From Sphaerisporangium dianthi (lineage in GTDB: Bacteria > Actinomycetota > Actinomycetes > Streptosporangiales > Streptosporangiaceae), in NCBI RefSeq assembly GCF_042654065.1, contig NZ_JBHSFP010000001.1, forward strand, positions 62,001-126,000: 64,000 nt of DNA, in the 5' to 3' direction. A program made the position numbers and the translations under genes. The notes under the pieces were generated by a model. It was not told the origin of the DNA. It made no database searches and worked only from the letters and a program-made list of their open reading frames with translations. Positions 54,377 through 62,326 of this stretch are shown in pieces (the stretch's first letter is position 1; the number at the start of each line of letters is the position of its first letter).

Positions 54377-54435
54377 GATGTCAAGTGAGCTTGACATCGC
54401 GGCAGGTTCCTCCTACCGTGTCAAGTGCACTTGAC
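54377..54435 (+). promoter_or_regulatory. Promoter with two palindromic operators for the second membrane/XRE module
   Basis: Operator 1 is GATGTCAAG-TGAG-CTTGACATC (54377-54398). Its right arm contains the -35 TTGACA (54391-54396); after 17 bases follows TACCGT as -10 (54414-54419). Operator 2, GTCAAGTGCACTTGAC (54420-54435), is a perfect 16-bp palindrome over the expected transcription start. The two sites share GTCAAGTG and CTTGAC. The layout is that of tight autorepression, most likely by the XRE protein at 54876. Confidence 0.85.
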
Positions 54436-54459
54436 TTTTCGCCGCAGGGAGGGCCACTC

Positions 54460-54879
54460 GTGCAGGCACACGACGCGACCGGGGACTATCGGGAGTCGAT
54501 CGAGACGACCGTTCGACTTGCACTCTGGACACTCGCCTGGCTGGCGACCCTTGCCTTGGCCAAATTCGGCCCCGGACTCTTCTGGGATTCGCAGCGACCG
54601 GCGGCGAGCTGGGCCGCGGTCGCCGCCAATCTCGTCGTCGGCATCGGATGGATCGTCGCCTTCGCGCGCTTTCTCCGAGGACAAGATGAGTTGCAACGGA
54701 AGATCATGCAGGATGCGCTGGCGGTCGCCCTCGGAGTGGGGTGGGTCATCGGATTCGCCTACGTCGTCGCGGACGCCGCCGACCTCGTCGTCTACGACGT
54801 CGATGTCGCGGTCCTCCCCGTGCTCCTAGGAGTCGTCTACGTGATCGCCGTCATGGTCGGCAAGATCAGATATCGATGA
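54460..54879 (+). CDS. Four-helix membrane protein of the second XRE module
   Basis: 139 residues from a GTG with GGGAGGG seven bases upstream. Four membrane segments: LALWTLAWLATLALAKFG, WAAVAANLVVGIGWIVAFA, LAVALGVGWVIGFAYVVA, VAVLPVLLGVVYVIAVMVG. Between helices 2 and 3 is FLRGQDELQRKIMQDAL, where QDELQRKI is a known hallmark of small membrane proteins paired with XRE regulators. The stop overlaps the XRE start (ATGA). Function unknown. Confidence 0.82.
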   Translation: MQAHDATGDYRESIETTVRLALWTLAWLATLALAKFGPGLFWDSQRPAASWAAVAANLVVGIGWIVAFARFLRGQDELQRKIMQDALAVALGVGWVIGFAYVVADAADLVVYDVDVAVLPVLLGVVYVIAVMVGKIRYR

Positions 54880-55082
54880 AGAACCGCATCAAGGACCTCC
54901 GGGCCGAAGGCGCCTGGACGCAGGCCGACCTGGCTCAGCGTGTCGGCGTGTCAAGGCAGACGATCAACGCGATCGAAACAGGGAAGTTCGACCCGAGCCT
55001 TCCCGTCGCCTTCCGTCTCGCCAGGCTGTTCGACCTGAAGATCGAAGAGATCTTTCTCGACGATGAAGCGTCTCGGGTGTAG
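54876..55082 (+). CDS. Small XRE-family regulator (YozG-like)
   Basis: 68 residues: MKNRIKDLRAEGAWTQADLA, QRVGVSRQTINAIETGKFDP, SLPVAFRLARLFDLKIEEIF. This is a minimal Cro/CI-like protein. The 4-base ATGA overlap couples it to the membrane-protein gene. It is the obvious candidate to bind the two palindromes at 54377-54435. Up to 55362 the sequence downstream shows no gene. Confidence 0.93.
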   Translation: MKNRIKDLRAEGAWTQADLAQRVGVSRQTINAIETGKFDPSLPVAFRLARLFDLKIEEIFLDDEASRV

Positions 55083-55362
55083 CGTGCGGCCGCACGTTCC
55101 TCGGCTGCGCGGTGCTCGACGGGACCGCCGAGAGCGTGTGGAGGACGTCCCACTTTCATCTCCCCGGGCGTGGCGAACCCCAGGTCGGCGCGCGTGTCGC
55201 ATCCCAGCGTCCCATTTCTCATGATTGCTCTGGCCCGCCCCGGCGGCCGCCCGCGAGCATCGGCCTCACACCCGTTTCGGGAGCGGTAGCACCCGGTTCG
55301 GAGCGGCTTGCACCCGGTTGGAGAGCGGGTCGTCGAGAGATGAGAACTCGGAGAGGAGTCGC

Positions 55363-55800
55363 ATGTCGGTACACCTGAGCAAGCGGCGGATCAGCATGTC
55401 AGTGGGAATCGCGGCGGTCGCCGTGGCCACGTCGGTCGCGACGGCGGTGCCCGCCGGCGCCGACACCTGGCTGTCGGACCCGGGCGGCTGCACGAACGTG
55501 CAGACCGCGGTCCAGCGGGACGTCAACGGGTACACCGTCCAGATCCGGTACGGCACATGCGGGGGCCGGCAGCACGGCTGGGGGCGTGTCATCAACGGCA
55601 GGGGCGACTATTACGTCGTGCTGGAGGTCGACACCAACGGCGACCGCCAATGGGACACCCTGGACACCAAACTGATCAGTTCCCGGAACTACACCCGCGG
55701 CTATCCCACGGCCTCGGGGTCGACCCGCGCCTTCCGCGCGTGCGTCATCAAGAACAAGACGTGGGACTGCGCCGCGGGTTCGCCCACCGGCTGGTGGTGA
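55363..55800 (+). CDS. Small secreted protein of unknown function
   Basis: 145 residues from ATG 55363 with GAGGAG five bases upstream. Signal peptide SVGIAAVAVATSVATAVPAGA (cleavage near residue 34). The mature part of about 110 residues has four cysteines (GGCTNVQ, YGTCGGRQ, RACVIKNKTWDCAAG), probably two disulfides, and beta-rich stretches QRDVNGYTVQIRYG and YVVLEVDTNGDRQWDTLDT. I do not recognise the family; a small lectin-like or inhibitor fold is conceivable but not shown. Confidence 0.7.
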   Translation: MSVHLSKRRISMSVGIAAVAVATSVATAVPAGADTWLSDPGGCTNVQTAVQRDVNGYTVQIRYGTCGGRQHGWGRVINGRGDYYVVLEVDTNGDRQWDTLDTKLISSRNYTRGYPTASGSTRAFRACVIKNKTWDCAAGSPTGWW

Positions 55801-56172
55801 TCGACCGGCAGGGGTCGCCAGGGGGCGGCCCCTGCCCGTGCGGCGGCGAGGTCGAAAGTTTCATGGGATCACGTGGCCGGGCCACGCCGAGCCGGCGATC
55901 AGCCCACGGCCACGACCTGCGTGTTGACGCCGATTTTCCCTGTTCAAGCCGTCGTCGGCAGACCACGCGACCATCGGCGGTCTTGTCGCTTTCGGTTATG
56001 CTCCGTAACTTTCGAGCGGGACTCGTATCCCGTTCGGGTGAGCGTAAGGGCTCATGCTGGGCGTTCGCCCTGAACGGCGGTGCATGCGCGGCCGCCTGGG
56101 CTCCGCCCGCGCGCCGGGCGGCCGAGGAACACATCCGGCTGATCACCGGGAGCCATCGCCGGATGGCAGGGA

Positions 56173-56206
56173 CCTCGGTGGCAGGTGCGTCCCCCTGCCA
56201 CCGAGG
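56173..56206. terminator. Strong hairpin 1
   Basis: CCTCGGTGGCAGG, an 8-base loop and CCTGCCACCGAGG make a perfect 13-bp stem. It lies between the convergent small secreted protein and GH87 genes. Confidence 0.75.
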
Positions 56207-56217
56207 CCCGGTCTCGG

Positions 56218-56262
56218 ATCCGGTGCGGGGGGCGTCGCTCGGGGGCGCCCCCCGCACCGGAT
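56218..56262. terminator. Strong hairpin 2
   Basis: ATCCGGTGCGGGGGGCG, an 11-base loop and its exact complement form a perfect 17-bp stem 35 bases from the GH87 stop codon. Together with hairpin 1 it forms a tandem bidirectional terminator. Confidence 0.85.
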
Positions 56263-56296
56263 TCTCCACTCGGCCGCCCGCGCGGCCCGCCCTCCG

Positions 56297-59146
56297 CTAG
56301 GAGGAGTAGACCTCGAACTCCGACAGCTGCCCGGCGGGCCAGCCGGTGTTCCCGGTGAAGGTCAGGCGCAGGTGGCGCCGGACGGTGGCGGAGAAGGTGA
56401 TGGTGGCGCTGTTGCCGGTGGCCGGGTTGAAGGTGTAAGCGGCCGGGCCTGCGATGGTGCTGTACGACGACCCGTCAGCGGAGCCGAGCACCGCGATCGT
56501 CTGGCTGCGGGTCGCCCAGGACGCGGACGGCGGCAGCTTCAGCACGATCCTTCCGACGCTGGAGGACGCGCCGAGGTCGACGGCGACCGACTGCGGCCAG
56601 GCGTTGTTCACGCTCTCCCAGTAGGTGCCCGCGTTGCCGTCGACCACGTTGCCCGAGCCGTACACGTCCGCGTGCCCGCTCTCGCTGGTCGCCTTGCCCC
56701 GGGCGAGGTTCCCCGAGGACGGCGTAGGAGTGGGCGTCGGGGTGGGCGTGGGTGTCGCGGCCGCTCCGCCGTACACCTCGAAGGACGAGAGCTGGGCGGC
56801 GGGCCAGCCGGTGTTCCCGGTGAAGGTCAGCCGGACGTACCGGACGCCGGCCGGGGTGAACGACACGGTCGCCGTGTTGCCCGACGCCGGGTCGAACGCG
56901 CGTCCCGCGGCGGGCGACAGGGTGGTGTAACCGCCGCCGTCGGTGGAGCCCAGCACCGCGATCGTCTGCGTGCGGGCCGCCCACGCCGCCGCCGGGGGCA
57001 GCTTCAACGTCACGCGCTGGACCGAGGCGACCGCGCACAGGTCGACCGTGATCGACTGCGGCCAGGAGTTGTTCGTGCTCTCCCAGTAGGTGTCGGCGTT
57101 GCCGTCGACGGCGTTCGCCGGGGCGTAGCCCTGCGACTGGCCGGTCGCCGTGACCGTCCTGCCGCGCGCCAGGTCGCCGGCGCCGGGAACGCAGGGGGTC
57201 GGCGTCGGAGTGGGGGTGGGGGTGGGGGTGGGGACGGTGGGCGTCGGGGTCGGCGTGGTGCCGCCGCCTCCGCCGGGGTAGATGTAGTTGGGCGCCGGCC
57301 AGCCGCCGCAGAACGTCGAGCCGGGGCTCCACCCGGTGTTGCCGCTGCCCTGCGTGATCGAGAAGCCGCTGCCGACGCAGTTGTGGACGCTGACCCCGGC
57401 GCCGATGTGCGCGGCGCTGACGCCCGTGAACGTCGTCCGGGCCGCGGCCTGCGCCTGGATCATGTACGTGCCCGTCCCGTCGACCTTGACATCGGTGAAG
57501 TTGACGGTCTGGGTGCTGCCCTCGATGAAGTGGATCGCCGCGTACGAACTGTCCAGGATGTCGGTGTCGGTGACGTTGATCGTCGCGTTGACCGGTTCGT
57601 TGAGCGCGTCGAACCAGATGGCGCCGACGCCGAAGTTCCAGTTGTAGTCGGAGTTCCCCGCCCGCAGCAGAGTGTTGCGCGCCACGGTGTGCGTGCCGGC
57701 GACCGCCGTGCCCGAGCCGGAGTTGACCCCGGGGTAGCGGTTGGCGATGTGGATGCCGCCGCCGTTGGTCACGGTGTCGGTCACCACGTTGTCGGTGATC
57801 TTGATGTCCCGTCCGCCGTAGGTGACGATGTTGTTGGCCAGCACCGGCGCGACCACCGTGTTGCGGGTGAACGAGTTGCCGACGTTGGCCATCCGGTCCG
57901 GCCACATCGCGAGCCCGTCGTCGCCGGTGTTGCGGACGAAGGTGTTGGTCACCGTCGAGTTCGTGACGCCGGTGTGGAAGTTCACCCCGTCGGCGGTCTG
58001 GTCGAGGATGCGGCTGTTCCTGATGGTGAAGCCGTCCATCGGGCCGTCCATCCAGGCGCCGACCTTGGTGTGCTGCATCCACACGTTGTCGACGACCGAG
58101 TTCGTCATGGCGCCGCCGATGGCGTTGACCTGGTCCTCGTCGACCCGCTCGGCGATCTCGCCGATGATGGCGAAGTCGCGCAGCGTCACGTTGCGGCTCG
58201 GGCCGCCGGCCTCGTGCGAGCGGACGGGGCCGGTGTACCCGCCGCCGGCGACGTACTTGCCGTAGATGCCGGCCGCCAGGTTGCGCTGGGTGGGGTGCCG
58301 GCCGGTCAGCACGCTGTACCAGGGTCCGGCTCCGGCGAGGGTGACGCCGTCGACGACCACGTGGTCCCACAGCGTGTAGGTGCCCTCGGGGATGTAGACC
58401 ACCTTGCCCTGGGCCTTGCCCGCGTCGACGGCGGCCTGGAAGGCGGCGGTGGAGTCGGTCGCGGAGTTGCGCGCGGCCCCGAAGTCGTCGACCGACAGGG
58501 AGCCCGCCGGGCGGCCGATCTGCGCGGGGACGGCCTCGAAGTCGGCCAGGTCCACGGTGATCGGGATGCCGCCGGCGTGCTGGACGCGCACCTTGGTCCC
58601 GGCGCTCAGCGTCGAGCCCAGCGTGGTGCGGGCCTCGTCGTAGAAGTGGTGCGGGTTGCCGGCGCCCGGATTGTTGCCGAACGGGTAGCCGCCGTAGTAC
58701 CAGCCGTACCGGGAGGTGAGCGGCAGGTCCTTGAGGTGGGCGCCGTTGACCCGCACGCCGGCGGTGGTGTTCTGGCCGGTCCCCGCCGCGTTGTCGGGCA
58801 CGCTGTAGCGCACGACCATGGCGTTCGCCGGCTTGGTGAGCGTGAACTCCACGTACTCGCCGGCGGCGTCCAGGGTCACGGCGCGACGGCCGGACGCCTC
58901 GGACGGCAGGTGGGTGTAGACCCGGTCGGGCCCGATGACCTGGCCGTTCGTCGTGGCGTGGGCGGTGTCCTCTGCCTCGAACTCGGTGAAGGGAACCGTG
59001 GCGCCGCGCCCGGCGAAGTCCCACGGCGTGTCCACCGCCGTGGCGGCCACCGTCCCGGAGGACAACGGCGGGACCGAGAGCGTCCCCGCCGCCAGTGCCA
59101 CCGCGGTGGCGATCGTCCAGGCGCGCAGCCTGCCCGTTTGTCTCAT
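56297..59146 (-). CDS. Secreted GH87-like alpha-1,3-glucanase (mycodextranase type) with two CBM32-like modules
   Basis: 949 residues with a signal peptide (WTIATAVALAAGTLSV). A beta-sandwich domain (about 40-205; FEAEDTAHATTNGQVIG) precedes a right-handed beta-helix (about 215-640) that starts with DDFGAARNSATDSTAAFQAA. Candidate catalytic acids are Asp386 (TADGVNFH) and Asp409/Asp410 (RNTGDDGLAMW), the pattern I associate with GH87. Two F5/8-type C modules (about 665-800 and 825-949; YWESTNNSWPQSITVDL, YWESVNNAWPQSVAVDL), joined by TP repeats, should bind the glucan. It would cleave alpha-1,3-glucan of fungal walls or biofilm. The divergent LacI gene probably regulates it. Confidence 0.8.
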   Translation of the reverse strand: MRQTGRLRAWTIATAVALAAGTLSVPPLSSGTVAATAVDTPWDFAGRGATVPFTEFEAEDTAHATTNGQVIGPDRVYTHLPSEASGRRAVTLDAAGEYVEFTLTKPANAMVVRYSVPDNAAGTGQNTTAGVRVNGAHLKDLPLTSRYGWYYGGYPFGNNPGAGNPHHFYDEARTTLGSTLSAGTKVRVQHAGGIPITVDLADFEAVPAQIGRPAGSLSVDDFGAARNSATDSTAAFQAAVDAGKAQGKVVYIPEGTYTLWDHVVVDGVTLAGAGPWYSVLTGRHPTQRNLAAGIYGKYVAGGGYTGPVRSHEAGGPSRNVTLRDFAIIGEIAERVDEDQVNAIGGAMTNSVVDNVWMQHTKVGAWMDGPMDGFTIRNSRILDQTADGVNFHTGVTNSTVTNTFVRNTGDDGLAMWPDRMANVGNSFTRNTVVAPVLANNIVTYGGRDIKITDNVVTDTVTNGGGIHIANRYPGVNSGSGTAVAGTHTVARNTLLRAGNSDYNWNFGVGAIWFDALNEPVNATINVTDTDILDSSYAAIHFIEGSTQTVNFTDVKVDGTGTYMIQAQAAARTTFTGVSAAHIGAGVSVHNCVGSGFSITQGSGNTGWSPGSTFCGGWPAPNYIYPGGGGGTTPTPTPTVPTPTPTPTPTPTPCVPGAGDLARGRTVTATGQSQGYAPANAVDGNADTYWESTNNSWPQSITVDLCAVASVQRVTLKLPPAAAWAARTQTIAVLGSTDGGGYTTLSPAAGRAFDPASGNTATVSFTPAGVRYVRLTFTGNTGWPAAQLSSFEVYGGAAATPTPTPTPTPTPSSGNLARGKATSESGHADVYGSGNVVDGNAGTYWESVNNAWPQSVAVDLGASSSVGRIVLKLPPSASWATRSQTIAVLGSADGSSYSTIAGPAAYTFNPATGNSATITFSATVRRHLRLTFTGNTGWPAGQLSEFEVYSS

Positions 59147-59257
59147 CGGCTGACCCTTCTGCGAAGTGCGAAGAGCCGGGACGCTTCGCGGTCAGGGACG
59201 CGCGGACCGTCGCTTGCCCGGCGGAACTGCCCACACCATAAGATGACAGACAGATAA

Positions 59258-59285
59258 CTGCAATGTTTCGACGAATAGCTGCAAG
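59258..59285 (-). promoter_or_regulatory. Pair of CTGCAA boxes upstream of the GH87 gene
   Basis: CTGCAA (59258-59263) and CTGCAAG (59279-59285) are 21 bases apart, two helical turns. On the minus strand they read CTTGCAG-like, matching the box in front of the LacI gene. They are candidate LacI-family operators. Confidence 0.55.
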
Positions 59286-59380
59286 GTCACGACTATGTCA
59301 CGCGATTCGCCGCGATCAACCGGCCCAGACGGGCGGACAGGCATGCCTTGACGCCCGTTTCCGGCACTCCGCGCAAACGG

Positions 59381-59403
59381 CTTGCAGACGGCTGCCGTAT
59401 ATT
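59381..59403 (+). promoter_or_regulatory. CTTGCAG box and -10 of the LacI regulator gene
   Basis: CTTGCAG at 59381-59387 lies just before TATATT (59398-59403), whose last base is seven bases before the GTG at 59411. The transcript is probably leaderless and subject to autoregulation through the box. Confidence 0.55.
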
Positions 59404-59410
59404 TGCGGGC

Positions 59411-60508
59411 GTGACAAGCGACAAGGCGGCCTCCCGTCCGAACGGCGGCCCGGCCGCCCGCCCCGCGGCCGCCGGCGACACGGTCGCGCGCGCGACGACG
59501 CGCAGACTCGCCGAGGTGGCCCGCAAGGTCGGCGTCAGCGAGGCCACGGTGAGCCGGGTGCTCAACGGCAAGCCCGGCGTCTCGGACACCACCCGGGCCG
59601 CGGTGCTGACCGCGCTCGACGTGCTCGGCTACGAACGGCCCACCCAGTTGCGCGGTGAACGGGCGCGCCTGGTCGGCCTGGTGCTCCCCGAGCTCGGCAA
59701 CCCGATCTTCCCCGCCCTGGCCGAGGTGGTCGGCGGCGCGCTCGCCCAGCGCGGTTTCACCCCCGTCCTGTGCACCCGCACCGCGGGCGGGCTGTCGGAG
59801 TCCGACTACGTCGAGATGCTGCTGGAGCAGCAGGTCTCCGGCATGGTCTTCGCCGGCGGGCACTACATGGAGGCCGACGCGCCGCACGAGCACTACCTGC
59901 GCCTGCTCGACCGGCGCCTGCCGACCGTGCTCGTCAACGCCGCGATCGGCGAGCTGAGCCTCCCCTGCCTGTCCACCGACGACGTGGTGGCGGTGGAGCA
60001 GGCGTTCGGCCACCTGACCTCGCTCGGCCACACCCGCATCGGCATGGTCCTCGGGCCGCGCGACCACGTCCCCTCGCGCCGGAAGCTCGCCGCGTTCCAG
60101 TCCGAGGCCCGCCGGGCCGGGCTGGAGGCGGGCCCGGACACCGTCGAGCACAGCCTGTTCTCGCTGGAGGGCGGCCAGGCCGTGGCGACGCGGCTGGTCA
60201 ACAGCGGGCTCACCGGCATCATCTGCGCCAGCGACGTCCTCGCGCTCGGCGTGCTGCGCGCGGTGCGCCGCCTCGGCATGTCGGTGCCCGAGGACGTCTC
60301 CGTGGTGGGCTTCGACGACTCGGCCTTCATGAACTGCACGAACCCGCCCCTGACGACCGTGCGCCAGCCCATCGAGGCCATCGGCAGGACGGCCGTCACC
60401 CTGCTGGTCAACCAGATCGACGGCGGCTCGGTGACCGCCGAGGAGCTGCTGTTCGAGCCCGAGCTCGTCGTCCGCGGCTCCACCGGCCCGGTCAAGACGC
60501 GCGACTGA
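59411..60508 (+). CDS. LacI family transcriptional regulator
   Basis: 365 residues. The LacI helix-turn-helix with hinge is at about 32-85: RLAEVARKVGVSEATVSRVL, NGKPGVSDTTRAAVLTALDV. The periplasmic-binding-like effector domain follows: LVGLVLPELGNPIFPALAEV, GHTRIGMVLGPRDHVPSRRK, ICASDVLALGVLRAVRRLGM, VSVVGFDDSAFMNCTNPPLT. It lies between the GH87 gene (divergent) and the sugar ABC transporter (downstream) and most likely represses both until an oligosaccharide binds. The GTG at 59411 lacks a strong ribosome site. Confidence 0.93.
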   Translation: MTSDKAASRPNGGPAARPAAAGDTVARATTRRLAEVARKVGVSEATVSRVLNGKPGVSDTTRAAVLTALDVLGYERPTQLRGERARLVGLVLPELGNPIFPALAEVVGGALAQRGFTPVLCTRTAGGLSESDYVEMLLEQQVSGMVFAGGHYMEADAPHEHYLRLLDRRLPTVLVNAAIGELSLPCLSTDDVVAVEQAFGHLTSLGHTRIGMVLGPRDHVPSRRKLAAFQSEARRAGLEAGPDTVEHSLFSLEGGQAVATRLVNSGLTGIICASDVLALGVLRAVRRLGMSVPEDVSVVGFDDSAFMNCTNPPLTTVRQPIEAIGRTAVTLLVNQIDGGSVTAEELLFEPELVVRGSTGPVKTRD

Positions 60509-60534
60509 CGCGGACGCGCCCTCCCCGCGCGACA

Positions 60535-60636
60535 CGCGACCGGCTCGCGACCGGCTTCGCACGCGCGGCCGGCTCTCGCGCGCGTGGCCGGCTTCCGCAC
60601 GCGTGGCCGGCTCGTACGCGTGGCCGGCTCGTACGC
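60535..60636. repeat. Degenerate 17-19-bp tandem repeat after the LacI gene
   Basis: About six units of CGCGTGGCCGGCTCGTA and variants (CGCGACCGGCT, CGCGCGGCCGGCTCTCG); the last two full units are identical. It starts 26 bases after the stop codon. Confidence 0.85.
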
Positions 60637-60773
60637 GCCGTGCCGGATCATCCCGCGGCCCGTCAGGTTCGCGGCGTCTCGCCGCCGGGGCGGCGCATCA
60701 GTGTGACGTCGAGGTGACAAGCCTGTTACCAGAGAGGTCACTGTCACTTTTTTGCATCAAGGACATCGGACTC

Positions 60774-60802
60774 TTGCTGGCATATGTCTGCCTCTATATG
60801 TT
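60774..60802 (+). promoter_or_regulatory. Candidate promoter of the sugar ABC operon
   Basis: TTGCTG (60774-60779), 17-base spacer and TATGTT (60797-60802). The -35 lies in CTTGCTGG, a near match to the CTTGCAG box. The region 60637-60773 shows no gene. Confidence 0.45.
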
Positions 60803-60876
60803 GCTCCCAACCGGTTCACGAAGCTGTACCAGAACTTGGGCCTCGTAGTCGGGGGCAGTCCAGGAGGGAAACATCC

Positions 60877-62256
60877 ATGAAACCCCGCAACCTTGCGATC
60901 CTGCTGAGCGCAGGGATCGCGCTCGCCGCCGCCGGATGCGGCAGCGGCGCCGGCGACACCCCTGACGCGAAGTCGTCGCAGGGCTCGGCGCCCCCCGCCG
61001 CGGCGGCACCGGTGACGATCACGGTCGGCTGCAAGCCGCCGAAGAACAACCCCAAGGAAGCGGCCCAGTGGGACGCCGACGTCACGGCGTTCCAGCAGTC
61101 GCACCCGAACATCACGGTCGAGGGCAAGGACGCCTTCCCCTGCATCGTCCCCGAGACGTTCCAGGCCAAGCTGGCCGGCGGGGAGATGGAGGACCTCTTC
61201 TACGTCTACTACACCGACGTCCAGAAGATCATCGCCTCCGGCCAGGCGGCGGACATCTCGCCGTACCTCGACAGCGTCCCCGCGCTGAAGAACATCCGTC
61301 CCGACGTCATCAGCGTCTTCAAGAGCGGTGACAAGGTCTACGGCCTCCCGAGGGTCAACTACTCGACGGGCCTTGTGTACAACCGCAAGCTGTTCACCCA
61401 GGCCGGGCTCGACCCCGACCAGCCGCCCAAGACCTGGGCGGAGGTGCAGGCCGCGGCCAAGAAGATCGCGGCGCTCGGCGCCGGCTACGTCGGGTACGGC
61501 GAGTACAGCGCGGGCAACACCGGTGGCTGGCACTTCACCTCCTCCATCTACGGCCGCGGCGGCGACGTCGTCACCCCCGACGGCAAGCAGGCCGCCTTCA
61601 ACAGCCCTCAGGGCAAGGCCGTGCTGGACAACCTCAAGCAGATGCGCTGGACCGACGACAGCATGGGCACCAAGCAGCTGCTCCGCTGGGAAGACCTCAT
61701 GCGCATGATGGGCAGCGGCAAGCTGGGCATGATGATCGGCGCTCCTGACGTGGTCAAGGAGGTCAACAACACCTTCAAGGGCAAGTTCGACGACTACGGC
61801 GTGACCGGCATGCCCGAGGCCACCACCTCCCTCAGCGGCGGCGACGGCTACATGTTCAACCCCAAGGCCAGCCCCGAGCAGATCAAGGCCGGTCTCCAGT
61901 GGCTGGAGTACAAGTTCCTGACCCCCGGACAGGGCCAGTTCGACTTCGAGCGGGCCAAGGCCGACGGGCTGCCGGTCGGACTGCCGGACATCGACCTGTT
62001 CGGCGACACCGAGCCGGGCAAGAAGATCCTGGACCTGCGCAAGCAGTTCGCGACGATCCCGGTGGAGCACTTCCAGCCGTACATCGACGCCAACACCGCG
62101 GTCCAGTTCAAGCTTGAGCCGCCGAAGGCCCAGGAGATCTACGCGGTACTGGACACGGCGATGTCCGCGGTGCTGACCAGGAAGGACGCCAACGTCGACC
62201 AGCTGCTCTCCGACGCGGAGAAGAAGGTCAACAACATCCTGGCCAAGTCGAGCTGA
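60877..62256 (+). CDS. Sugar ABC transporter substrate-binding lipoprotein (CUT1)
   Basis: 459 residues from ATG 60877 (GGAGGG upstream). Lipoprotein leader with lipobox AAGC (Cys21). The family-1 solute-binding pattern is clear: ADVTAFQQSHPNITVEG, FYVYYTDVQKIIASGQAADI, GLPRVNYSTGLVYNRKLFTQ, GYMFNPKASPEQIKAGLQWL. It captures an oligosaccharide for the two permeases downstream. Neighbours suggest glucan-derived oligosaccharides. Confidence 0.93.
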   Translation: MKPRNLAILLSAGIALAAAGCGSGAGDTPDAKSSQGSAPPAAAAPVTITVGCKPPKNNPKEAAQWDADVTAFQQSHPNITVEGKDAFPCIVPETFQAKLAGGEMEDLFYVYYTDVQKIIASGQAADISPYLDSVPALKNIRPDVISVFKSGDKVYGLPRVNYSTGLVYNRKLFTQAGLDPDQPPKTWAEVQAAAKKIAALGAGYVGYGEYSAGNTGGWHFTSSIYGRGGDVVTPDGKQAAFNSPQGKAVLDNLKQMRWTDDSMGTKQLLRWEDLMRMMGSGKLGMMIGAPDVVKEVNNTFKGKFDDYGVTGMPEATTSLSGGDGYMFNPKASPEQIKAGLQWLEYKFLTPGQGQFDFERAKADGLPVGLPDIDLFGDTEPGKKILDLRKQFATIPVEHFQPYIDANTAVQFKLEPPKAQEIYAVLDTAMSAVLTRKDANVDQLLSDAEKKVNNILAKSS

Positions 62257-62326
62257 CCTCGGCCCCGGGGTGCCGGCCGCCACCGGCCGGCACCCCGCCC
62301 ACGCACTGACGCAATCGGGAGTACAG

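Larger units (their letters stand above)
55801..56296. other. Gene-free region between convergent genes
   Basis: No credible gene on either strand. The right half holds two very strong hairpins at 56173-56262; the left half shows nothing recognised. Confidence 0.65.

Noticed and set aside
56054..59257. Open frame of more than 1000 codons on the plus strand
   Set aside because: It is antisense to the GH87 gene, composed of Arg/Gly/Ala/Val-rich text without domains, an artefact of high GC3. The same applies to the long antisense frames at 31282-34290 (minus), 16998-19382 (plus) and 2526-4064 (plus).
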